From contig SFNM01000115.1 in the NCBI GenBank assembly GCA_004552725.1, positions 1 to 5,607 on the forward strand: DNA of 5,607 bases, written 5' to 3'. Position numbers and translations under genes: made by a program. A model generated the notes under the pieces. The model made no database searches and was not told the DNA's origin. It saw only the letters and a program-made list of their open reading frames with translations. This DNA is from Bacteroidales bacterium. Lineage in GTDB: Bacteria > Bacteroidota > Bacteroidia > Bacteroidales > Muribaculaceae. Within the stretch, counting starts at the first letter, position 1; every line of letters begins with the position of its first letter. Below, piece by piece: positions 1-5,607 of this stretch.

Positions 1-437
1 TCCAAGGTAAACTTCAGTTTAACGAATCCATGGCCGACTATAACTACAGCTACGACTGGTGGTCGGGCAGTTCGAATAGTTCCTACTCTTGGCGCAGCAC
101 TTGCCAACTGAACTATATCTATTTGACCATTTCTTCTTCCGAGCGCACGATTTCCGAGCGCGGTGCCATTCAAGTGACAAATCTTCTGGTTGATAAAGGC
201 TTCAAACTTTTGAAGAAAACTGATGAAGGTGCTGAAGCATTTGCTGCGGTTCTCACCAAGAATAATATCTTGATAGCTTTGTACGCTTCGAAGGATGCGA
301 AAAACTTCGTTGTGGCAGTAGCCAAGAATGAAGATTCACTTCGCGAAAGTTGTATTGACGAAGTAAGCCAACTCAACGGCGGTAGCAAGTCTTCGGATTG
401 TGCCGAAGTTGCTGAAGCTGTCGAATACACAGACTAA
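1..437 (+). CDS. C-terminal part of an unrecognised protein (5' end outside window)
   Basis: The frame is open from the first base of the window to a TAA at 435-437, so the gene most likely begins upstream. Before the ATG at position 30 the frame reads QGKLQFNES without a stop. That ATG is a possible start but has no supporting signal, and the residues on both sides read as one continuous protein. The visible 144 or so residues begin with a Tyr/Trp/Ser-rich stretch (YNYSYDWWSGSSNSSYSW). A mixed alpha/beta-looking region follows (GAIQVTNLLVDKGFKLLKK, then AVLTKNNILIALYASKDAKNFVVAVAK), and the tail is acidic. No transmembrane segment or catalytic motif can be seen. I do not recognise the family and assign no function. 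The gene converges on htpG, with two hairpins between them. Its reality is supported by length, sensible composition and a terminator directly after the stop. Confidence 0.7.
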   Translation, partial: QGKLQFNESMADYNYSYDWWSGSSNSSYSWRSTCQLNYIYLTISSSERTISERGAIQVTNLLVDKGFKLLKKTDEGAEAFAAVLTKNNILIALYASKDAKNFVVAVAKNEDSLRESCIDEVSQLNGGSKSSDCAEVAEAVEYTD

Positions 438-443
438 TGTTGC

Positions 444-463
444 GTTGATTTCTAAAAATCAAC
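444..463. other. Small perfect hairpin after the first gene
   Basis: GTTGATTT (444-451) and AAATCAAC (456-463) are exact reverse complements around a 4-base loop. The stem is AT-rich and lies 6 bases after the stop codon of the left-edge gene. It may assist the stronger hairpin just downstream or protect the transcript's 3' end, but a role is inference only. Confidence 0.4.
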
Positions 464-474
464 CTTCGATATAA

Positions 475-510
475 ACAGAGGGTGCTTGGCCGATGTCAAG
501 CACCCTCTGT
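475..510. terminator. Likely bidirectional intrinsic terminator between convergent genes
   Basis: ACAGAGGGTGCTTG (475-488) and CAAGCACCCTCTGT (497-510) form a perfect 14-bp stem around the 8-base loop GCCGATGT. It sits between the stop of the left-edge gene (437) and the htpG stop (530), where a shared terminator is expected. On the plus strand it is followed by GTGTATTGAATTTAGG, only mildly T-rich. On the minus strand it is followed by TTTATATCG, a short T-rich run. Neither side has a classical long U-tract, so the call rests on stem strength and position. Confidence 0.75.
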
Positions 511-529
511 GTGTATTGAATTTAGGGGA

Positions 530-2563
530 TTATTTGATGAGGGAGACGCTGCGGGCGATGAAGTCGCTGAGCTGGCGGCCGCGGAGCAGGCCGTTGCCCA
601 GCAGGGCGAGGTCGATGAGTTGGCGTACTTGCGGCACGTTGGCGGCGTAGTCGCCGGCGAGGCGCTTTTCTTCGGCACGGTCGTGGTCGATGGCGGTGCG
701 GAGGTCGTCGATTTGCTTGTGGGCTTCGGCGGAGTGGTCATCGCTCTTTTGGTGCTCGTCGATTTCGGCATTGTGAGCGGCGATGGAGTCTTCGAGGGGT
801 TGGAATTGGCCTTCGAGGGCTTTGAAGGCTTCAGCGCCGATGGATTCGATGATGGGCGCGGAGGTGTTGATTACTAAATTGTAGCTGTCGGGCATCTCAC
901 CATAGAAGCTCATGCCGGGTTGGAGGGCCGACATATCTTTCATGCGGCGCATGAACTCGTTCTGAGTGATGACGATAGGCATGTCGGTAGGTGCGAGGGC
1001 TTCGAACGATACAAGGAAGTTGGCCTTGTCGAGCTCGGGAAGTTGCGACTGGAACACGTTTTGGAGCATGACGCGTTGCACCGGAGTGAGTTCCACAGTG
1101 CGGTTGTTGTCCTTGGGGATGAGGTTGTCGATTACGTCGGCATCCACGCGCACGAAGCGGGTCTTTTCGAGTTTCTGTTCCATCAGGCCCACGAAGTGGC
1201 TGTCCAACTGACCATCAAGACGGAGCACGCTGTAGCCGCGGTCTTCGGCAGCGCGGATGTAGGTGTACTGTGCCACCGAGTCGGTGGAGTAGAGCACCAC
1301 GCGGTTGCCATCCTTGTCGGTTTGGTTGGGGTCGATGAGGGTCTTGTATTCGTCGACTGTGAAGAACTTGTCGTTGGTGTCTTGCAGCAGCAAGTATTTG
1401 AGCGAGGCTTCGCAGAACTTTTCGTCGGTGAGCATGCCGTATTGGATGAAGATGCGGATGTCGTTCCACTTCGATTCGAAGTTGGCACGGTCGGCCTTGA
1501 AGAGTTCTTCGAGACGTTGGTAAACCTTCTTGGTGATGTAGGAGGAAATTTTCTTTACATTGGCGTCGCTTTGGAGGTAGGAACGCGACACGTTCAGCGG
1601 GATGTCGGGCGAGTCAATCACGCCTTGCAGCAGCATCATGAAGTCGGGCACCACACCTTCCACAGAGTCGGTGACAAACACTTGGTTGCAGTAGAGTTGA
1701 ATGCGGTTCTTCTGGATTTCGATGTTGTTCTTGATTTTGGGGAAGTAGAGAATGCCGGTGAGGGTGAAGGGATAGTCGACGTTGAGGTGAATCCAGAACA
1801 AGGGATCATCCTCGGTGGGGTAGAGTGTGTGGTAGAACGAGCGGTAGTCATCCTCTGTGAGGTCGGCGGGCTTTTTCATCCACTTGGGTTCAACGGAGTT
1901 GATTACGTTGTCCTCGTCGGTATCCTGCATCTTGCCGTCCTTCCATTCTTGCTTCTTACCGAAGACAACGGGCACGGGCAGGAAGCGGCAGTACTTGCGT
2001 AGCAGGGCTTCGATGCGGTCGCGTTCGAGGAACTCGGCACTGTCCTTGTCAATGTGGAGGATGATGTCGGTGCCACGGGTGGTGCGGGTGCCGTCTTCGA
2101 GTGAGTATTCCGGCGAACCGTCGCACGACCAGCGCACGGCCTTGGAGCCATCGCGGAAGCTGAGCGAGTGGATTTCAACCTTGTCCGATACCATGAAGGC
2201 CGAGTAGAAGCCCAGACCGAAGTGGCCGATGATGGCTTCGGCGTCCTTGTACTTGGCGAGGAACTCTTCCGCGCCGGAGAAGGCAATTTGGTTGATGTAT
2301 TTGTCTATCTCTTCGGCAGTGAGACCGATACCGTTATCCGACACGGTGAGTGTGCCGGCTTCCTTGTCGATGGAGATGGTCACTTTCAGTTCGCCGAGTT
2401 CGCCTTTGAACTCGCCTACCGAGGCGAGGGTACGGAGTTTTTGGGAGGCATCGATGGCGTTTGACACCAACTCACGCAAGAATATTTCGTGGTCAGAGTA
2501 GAGGAATTTTTTGATGACGGGGAAAATGTTTTCAGTAGTAACCCCGATTTTACCGGTTGCCAT
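530..2563 (-). CDS. htpG: Molecular chaperone HtpG (bacterial Hsp90)
   Basis: A 677-residue cytosolic ATP-dependent chaperone that works as a homodimer on late folding intermediates and stress-damaged proteins. The N-terminal GHKL ATPase domain shows all the expected nucleotide-binding motifs: RELVSNAIDA with E31, N35 and D39; DNGIGL at 76-81; GHFGLGFYSAFMV at 113-125; and GTDIILHI at 164-171. The middle domain has IPLNVSRSYLQSD with R327, matching the arginine that contacts the ATP gamma-phosphate in Hsp90s. The C-terminal domain contains a long charged, probably helical stretch (about 575-638) and ends LALLGNGLLRGRQLSDFIARSVSLIK. The protein is longer than E. coli HtpG (about 624 residues), as is usual in Bacteroidetes. 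The ATG at 2561-2563 is chosen because MATGKIGVTTENIFPVIKKFL matches the family's N-terminus. It appears monocistronic, with a Bacteroidetes-type promoter box about 50 bases upstream and a hairpin terminator after the stop. It looks complete and intact. Confidence 0.98.
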   Translation of the reverse strand: MATGKIGVTTENIFPVIKKFLYSDHEIFLRELVSNAIDASQKLRTLASVGEFKGELGELKVTISIDKEAGTLTVSDNGIGLTAEEIDKYINQIAFSGAEEFLAKYKDAEAIIGHFGLGFYSAFMVSDKVEIHSLSFRDGSKAVRWSCDGSPEYSLEDGTRTTRGTDIILHIDKDSAEFLERDRIEALLRKYCRFLPVPVVFGKKQEWKDGKMQDTDEDNVINSVEPKWMKKPADLTEDDYRSFYHTLYPTEDDPLFWIHLNVDYPFTLTGILYFPKIKNNIEIQKNRIQLYCNQVFVTDSVEGVVPDFMMLLQGVIDSPDIPLNVSRSYLQSDANVKKISSYITKKVYQRLEELFKADRANFESKWNDIRIFIQYGMLTDEKFCEASLKYLLLQDTNDKFFTVDEYKTLIDPNQTDKDGNRVVLYSTDSVAQYTYIRAAEDRGYSVLRLDGQLDSHFVGLMEQKLEKTRFVRVDADVIDNLIPKDNNRTVELTPVQRVMLQNVFQSQLPELDKANFLVSFEALAPTDMPIVITQNEFMRRMKDMSALQPGMSFYGEMPDSYNLVINTSAPIIESIGAEAFKALEGQFQPLEDSIAAHNAEIDEHQKSDDHSAEAHKQIDDLRTAIDHDRAEEKRLAGDYAANVPQVRQLIDLALLGNGLLRGRQLSDFIARSVSLIK

Positions 2564-2614
2564 AGTATATTTGGTTTTAAGAGTTTATTTTTTGCTTTTG
2601 GAGATAATTTCGCC

Positions 2615-2647
2615 CAAATATAAGCAAAAAATGTGCCACATACCCAA
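2615..2647 (-). promoter_or_regulatory. Putative Bacteroidetes-type promoter of htpG
   Basis: On the minus strand TATATTTG (plus-strand 2615-2622) matches the Bacteroidetes -7 consensus TAnnTTTG exactly. A TTGG (2644-2647) lies 21 bases upstream of it, close to the usual place of the weaker -33 TTTG element. Transcription would start near 2608, giving a leader of roughly 45 bases before the htpG ATG. No heat-shock operator, such as a CIRCE inverted repeat, is visible. The region is AT-rich, so a chance match is possible. Confidence 0.5.
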
Positions 2648-2675
2648 CCGACTGCCAACTTGTCACGTTGATGAT

Positions 2676-2751
2676 GCACGGCAACAGCCTCGCCTAAAGA
2701 CTCAAGGATGAACAGATGTGCGCTTCCGCGCCGTTCGGCTACCGCCTCACC
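2676..2751. repeat. Imperfect 19-base direct repeat pair
   Basis: GCACGGCAACAGCCTCGCC (2676-2694) and GTTCGGCTACCGCCTCACC (2733-2751) agree at 14 of 19 positions, with a spacing of 57 bases (a multiple of three). Read on the minus strand in one frame, both copies encode GEAVA. This GC-rich block contrasts with the AT-rich DNA on both sides. It could be part of a dispersed intergenic repeat, remains of a lost gene, or chance. Confidence 0.35.
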
Positions 2752-2780
2752 ACCGAACCTGCAGATTTGCTGCGAGTTAA

Positions 2781-2840
2781 GGCGAAAATTGACGAAATCC
2801 AAATAAATAATTAGGCTAAAATTGGTGAAATCCAAAGAAA
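2781..2840. repeat. Two tandem copies of a 27-base repeat with a 33-base period
   Basis: The segments at 2781-2807 and 2814-2840 agree at 23 of 27 positions. Both share GGC, AAAATTG, GAAATCCAAA and AAA in the same order. A 6-base linker (TAATTA) separates them. A poorer resemblance (GGCAAAAAAATCGGTGG) at 2864-2880 is out of phase and is not counted. Read on the minus strand, the copies encode LDFTNF and LDFVNF. No function is recognised; operator sites or part of a genome-wide intergenic repeat are both possible. Confidence 0.6.
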
Positions 2841-2935
2841 AAATTCGTGGCGATGCTTTTTTCGGCAAAAAAATCGGTGGCGGATGTCACATTTGGGAGT
2901 CTCATTCGTTTTATAGGTGTAGAAATTTTGAAACG

Positions 2936-5029
2936 ATGAAAACTTGCTCAATCTTTTTCTTAGCAATGGCTTGTGCGGTGCGGGTTGCGGCACAGGATGT
3001 TCCGGCGGACACGGTTCAAACTCAACAGCTGAACGAGGTGGTGGTGGAGGCGCAAATGCAGTGCGCTTCGCCCACCGAGCTGACGTATATACCGACGTCG
3101 CGGCAGAAGAACGCTTCGCAAACGGGGATGGATTTGCTGCGCCAGATGGCCATACCTCAGCTGCAAATCAATCCGGTTGAGAACTCGGTAAAGTCGAATG
3201 CTGGCGAAGATGTGTCGCTGTTTATCAATTACTTGCCGGCTTCGCAGGAGGAGTTGGACGGCATGCGCACGGCTGATGTGCGCAAAGTCGAGTACTTGGA
3301 ATTCCCGACCGACCCACGCTTTCGCGGCGCAAAATGGGTGGTGAACTTCATTGTGCAGGAATATGCTTACGGCGGCTACACCAAAGTCACTGCCGATGAG
3401 GACTTCCTTATCGGGCTGTCGTCGCGAGTCAACGTGTTCAGCAAGTTCACTTTCAAGAAGTTGACCTACGACCTTTATGTGGCATCAAACAACTACAACG
3501 ACCACCACACGTCCAACAGCGCTGTAGCTCGTTACTCGTTGGTCGATGCCACAGGTGCACCTTACACGCTCACGCGCAGCGAGTTAGCCGATAATGTGCA
3601 TTTCCGCAAGAGCCAATTTCCGGTGACCTTGCGTGCAACGTATAATACTGATAAACTGCAGATGCGCAACACCGTGGGCTACAGCCATTTATCTTATCCG
3701 GTCAATGGCCAAAGCGGAGCGCTTGCATATTCGCCCGACGTGGCCGGTGGATACACCTACGAGCGGAGCAACCCCTCACACAGTAACTCGCTGAGTTACA
3801 ACGGTTCGTACTACATTGTGCTGCCCAACGACTTCGCTGTGGATGCTTCGCCACAGTTCTCCTACACTCACACCAACGACGCGCTCACTTACAGCTCCTC
3901 TGCATCTGACCCGATTGTGCGCAACGCTCGCGAGAACTCATTCAATTATCGGCTTGATGCGTACCTCCACAAGCGCCTTAATCAGCAGCACACGTTAGCG
4001 TTAGGCGGTTTCGGTGGTGAGTGGGCCAACCGATTGCGCTATTCCGGCGGCAGTTCGTCATATGACCGCTTCCGAAGCTACTTCCTCGGCGGCTTGTTGA
4101 GTTACCAATTGAGGTTAGAATCCTTCCGCCTCTACTCCGATGCAGGCTTTTTATATGAGAAGAGCGACATCAATGGCATACAAAACGCTGACCGTTACCC
4201 CTTTGTACACATCAACTTGAGCTACTCACCCAATTCGCATCACTCTGCCGGCGCGTATTTCCAGTTTGCGAACAATACGCCGGGCATAGATTCCAAGGCC
4301 TCTGACTTGTTGCAGGACAACGAGTATATGTACCTCACCGGCAATCCCTTGCTCGAAAATTCGCGCCACATCACCTTCAATCTTAATTATGCGTGGATGC
4401 CGTCGAACAAGTTGACGATGAGTGCTTACGGCAACTACTTTGAGCTGTTCGACCGCCAAATGACTGTCTACCAGCCGTATAACGATGGGCACGCTTTACT
4501 CCGCACATACGTCAACTCCGGCAACTATATTCAGGGTGAAATCGGCATATCAGCCAACGTGAAACTGTTCGCCAGCAAACTGCAAGTCTACCTCAGTCCG
4601 CGCCAGCGCTTTTACCGCTCGACCGGAGTGTATGACCGCTCGTACAACCCGTTCCAATTTCAGACGCAAGCCACTTACTACCTCGACCAATTCCATTTCA
4701 CGGCTTACTACATGACTGCGAATAAGATGATGTTCAGTAGTTCGCCAAGGACCTATCGCTCGCGCGATAATTATGGCATCGAAGCCGGCTGGGGAAATTC
4801 GGAATGGAATGTGACCGTCAGTGCTTGCAATATTTTCAAAAGCAAATGGGATGTTAGCGACCAATATGTGGAATCGCCGCTCTACACCGAGCATCGCACG
4901 GGCTACGGAACCTCTTACCACGCTCAACTCAACCTGTCGGTAACCTACACCTTCGGCTACGGCAAGAAAGTGCAGCGTGGCAACGAAGTGGGCGCACAGC
5001 AAGGCGCCGCTTCCGGCATCCTCAAATAA
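2936..5029 (+). CDS. Outer-membrane beta-barrel protein, TonB-dependent-receptor-like
   Basis: A 697-residue protein likely inserted in the outer membrane as a large beta-barrel. The start is the ATG at 2936 because it gives a clean signal peptide (MKTCSIFFLAMACAVRVAAQ, cut probably after A19); the TTG 38 codons upstream adds a non-secretory lead. After a short linker comes LNEVVVEAQ (32-40), like the motif that opens the plug in Bacteroidetes TonB receptors. A plug-like domain follows at about 60-143, with DLLRQM, DVSLFINYLPASQEEL and VRKVEYLEFPTDPRFRGAKW ahead of VVNFIVQEY. Residues from about 150 to 680 are rich in alternating aromatic/polar strands, as in the OMP_b-brl_3 type barrel, ending LNLSVTYTFGYGKK. 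A polar tail (VQRGNEVGAQQGAASGILK) extends past the last strand. It lacks the N-terminal carboxypeptidase-regulatory-like domain common in SusC proteins, and no SusD gene lies beside it. Its substrate is unknown. It converges on higA with an 11-bp gap. Confidence 0.88.
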   Translation: MKTCSIFFLAMACAVRVAAQDVPADTVQTQQLNEVVVEAQMQCASPTELTYIPTSRQKNASQTGMDLLRQMAIPQLQINPVENSVKSNAGEDVSLFINYLPASQEELDGMRTADVRKVEYLEFPTDPRFRGAKWVVNFIVQEYAYGGYTKVTADEDFLIGLSSRVNVFSKFTFKKLTYDLYVASNNYNDHHTSNSAVARYSLVDATGAPYTLTRSELADNVHFRKSQFPVTLRATYNTDKLQMRNTVGYSHLSYPVNGQSGALAYSPDVAGGYTYERSNPSHSNSLSYNGSYYIVLPNDFAVDASPQFSYTHTNDALTYSSSASDPIVRNARENSFNYRLDAYLHKRLNQQHTLALGGFGGEWANRLRYSGGSSSYDRFRSYFLGGLLSYQLRLESFRLYSDAGFLYEKSDINGIQNADRYPFVHINLSYSPNSHHSAGAYFQFANNTPGIDSKASDLLQDNEYMYLTGNPLLENSRHITFNLNYAWMPSNKLTMSAYGNYFELFDRQMTVYQPYNDGHALLRTYVNSGNYIQGEIGISANVKLFASKLQVYLSPRQRFYRSTGVYDRSYNPFQFQTQATYYLDQFHFTAYYMTANKMMFSSSPRTYRSRDNYGIEAGWGNSEWNVTVSACNIFKSKWDVSDQYVESPLYTEHRTGYGTSYHAQLNLSVTYTFGYGKKVQRGNEVGAQQGAASGILK

Positions 5030-5040
5030 TCACTGCTGTC

Positions 5041-5400
5041 TTACAATCCAAGCATTGCGGCAGGCGCAATGCCCAAAATGAGGCATATCGCGCGAGCTAC
5101 CTTCAATGTCGGTTCGGCTCGGCCATTAATATAATCGTTAACTCGCGATGGGCTGATTCCGATTTGTTGTGCCAACTCTTTTTGGGTCATCTTACGCTCT
5201 TGCAACGATAGGTTTATCAACTCACCTACAGTGGGTTTTGCAATCGGATAGTGAACCTTTTCGTACTCGCACACCACGTCCGACACCATTGTCAGTTCCA
5301 CTACGCGCGGATCATCAACGGCCATACTGTCATCAACAATGGGCAAAAGCTCTTCAATACGCTGAAGTGCATATTCATATTGTCTTTCAGTAATTTCCAT
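5041..5400 (-). CDS. higA: HigA-family antitoxin, XRE-type helix-turn-helix
   Basis: A 119-residue antitoxin expected to bind and neutralise the HigB toxin and, with it, to repress the operon's own promoter. The N-terminal part (about 1-60) is an acidic helical region (ITERQYEYALQRIEELLP), followed by a segment ending YPIAKPTVGELINL, as in the COG5499 HigA type. The C-terminal half is a helix-turn-helix: MTQKELAQQIG (71-81), then the recognition helix SPSRVNDYINGRAEP (83-97) and TLKVARAICLILGI. The ATG at 5400 is preferred over one at 5427. The upstream ATG adds nine residues unlike the family and overlaps the toxin gene, whereas MEITERQYEYAL resembles usual family starts. It begins 11 bp after the higB stop, so the two are probably co-transcribed. 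The gene is about 46% G+C. The regulated promoter would lie upstream of higB, outside the window. Confidence 0.9.
   Translation of the reverse strand: MEITERQYEYALQRIEELLPIVDDSMAVDDPRVVELTMVSDVVCEYEKVHYPIAKPTVGELINLSLQERKMTQKELAQQIGISPSRVNDYINGRAEPTLKVARAICLILGIAPAAMLGL
5052..5072. other. Perfect inverted repeat inside the 3' end of higA
   Basis: GCATTGCG (5052-5059) and CGCAATGC (5065-5072) form a perfect 8-bp stem with the 5-base loop GCAGG. It lies in the last codons of higA and 22 bases after the stop of the convergent outer-membrane protein gene. It could end that gene's transcript, but no T-run follows on either strand. It may simply reflect the codons for GIAPAAM. Confidence 0.35.
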
Positions 5401-5411
5401 AGTCAGAACGC

Positions 5412-5607
5412 TTAAATCGTTGAACAATCAATCTTATCATACTCGGTATGTGTACCGACAAATCGGATGAACACATATTTTATTGTAAACTTAATTACTA
5501 CTACCAATCTGTAATTATTACCACGAATATTAAACACATAGTGCTGATTGCCAACGTAATCAGTAGCTGGAAAATCGCTCTTTATATCGGCTAACGAGCT
5601 CCATGAA
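5412..5607 (-). CDS. higB: HigB-family toxin (mRNA interferase), 3' part; 5' end outside window
   Basis: Reading the minus strand from the window edge gives 64 residues ending at TAA (5412-5414). The visible sequence includes WSSLADIKSDFPATDYVGN, QHYVFNIRGNNYRLVVVIKF, YVFIRFVGTHTEYDKID. This is the conserved core and C-terminus of the HigB toxin family (PF09907/COG4680; RelE-like fold), whose members cleave mRNA, usually on the ribosome. The FP..D, HYVFN..GN..R and THxEYD patterns are the family's landmarks. Members are about 95-105 residues, so roughly a third (the N-terminus) lies beyond the window and the start cannot be placed. The gene sits 11 bp before higA on the same strand, the usual toxin-first order. 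G+C of the visible part is about 34%, lower than that of the genes around it. No frameshift or internal stop is seen. Confidence 0.88.
   Translation of the reverse strand, partial: SWSSLADIKSDFPATDYVGNQHYVFNIRGNNYRLVVVIKFTIKYVFIRFVGTHTEYDKIDCSTI

Larger units (their letters stand above)
2564..2935. other. 372-bp divergent intergenic region (htpG / outer-membrane protein)
   Basis: The spacer between the two divergent starts holds the putative htpG promoter near 2615-2647, an imperfect 19-base repeat pair (2676-2694 and 2733-2751), and an imperfect 27-base tandem repeat pair (2781-2840). A short inverted repeat, GTTCGG (2733-2738) with CCGAAC (2753-2758), overlaps the second copy of the 19-base repeat. 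The part next to the plus-strand gene (about 2840-2935) contains A- and T-runs, but no element strong enough to call as its promoter. No RNA gene or conserved protein was recognised. Frames that stay open here on either strand begin at TTG and show no protein family. Confidence 0.7.

Noticed and set aside
920..2002. A 360-codon open frame on the plus strand opposite htpG, with a shorter one at 482-877
   Set aside because: They lie antisense to an unmistakable htpG and read as low-complexity Val/Glu/Gly/His-rich text. This is what codon bias produces on the reverse of a GC-rich gene.
2566..2573. Plus-strand TATATTTG just upstream of the htpG start
   Set aside because: It matches the -7 consensus, but it lies 363 bases before the next plus-strand gene and has no convincing upstream element. 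Such matches are expected by chance in AT-rich DNA.
2864..2880. Third copy of the tandem repeat
   Set aside because: Similarity is limited to GGC plus an A-run and GGTGG, and it is out of phase with the 33-base period.
2892..2919. Possible promoter of the outer-membrane protein gene (TTTG at 2892-2895, TATAGGTG at 2912-2919)
   Set aside because: The -7 box matches only in part and the 16-base spacing is shorter than usual for Bacteroidetes promoters, so it is not called.
2822..2935. Upstream TTG extension of the outer-membrane protein by 38 codons
   Set aside because: It would put a charged lead before a clear signal peptide and overlaps the tandem repeat. The ATG at 2936 gives a normal secreted precursor.
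5401..5427. Longer higA start at the ATG ending at 5427
   Set aside because: It adds nine residues (MFNDLSVLT) not typical of the family and overlaps the end of higB. The ATG at 5400 leaves a normal 11-bp gap.

Overview
The window looks like a piece of a chromosome from the order Bacteroidales (Bacteroidetes). Three things point there: an HtpG with the long charged C-terminal part usual in that phylum, an outer-membrane beta-barrel protein of the Bacteroidetes TonB-receptor-like type with an N-terminal LNEVVVEAQ motif, and a promoter-like TAnnTTTG box upstream of htpG. No strong Shine-Dalgarno sequences precede the starts, which also fits. The genus cannot be fixed from this sequence; a gut or oral Prevotellaceae/Muribaculaceae-like organism is a guess.

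Layout, left to right. Positions 1-437 (+) hold the 3' end of an unrecognised gene that starts outside the window. A small hairpin and a perfect 14-bp hairpin (terminator, probably bidirectional) separate it from htpG (530-2563, -), which is convergent with it. A 372-bp divergent spacer (2564-2935) carries the putative htpG promoter and two sets of imperfect direct repeats. Next comes a 697-residue outer-membrane beta-barrel protein (2936-5029, +) with a signal peptide and a plug-like domain but no SusD partner. Facing it, only 11 bp away, is a type II toxin-antitoxin pair on the minus strand: the antitoxin gene higA (5041-5400), preceded by the 3' two thirds of the toxin gene higB (5412 to the window edge). 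The toxin-first order is typical of HigBA loci.

Except for higB-higA, the genes appear to be separate transcription units (convergent, divergent, convergent). They do not form one pathway: htpG is a housekeeping or stress chaperone, the barrel protein is probably a surface transporter or receptor of unknown substrate, and higBA is an accessory module. The visible part of higB is about 34% G+C and higA about 46%, against roughly half in the neighbouring barrel gene, which hints that higB was acquired. I found no convincing novel multi-gene system. The least explained parts are the repeats in the htpG/barrel spacer and the Tyr/Trp/Ser-rich protein at the left edge.
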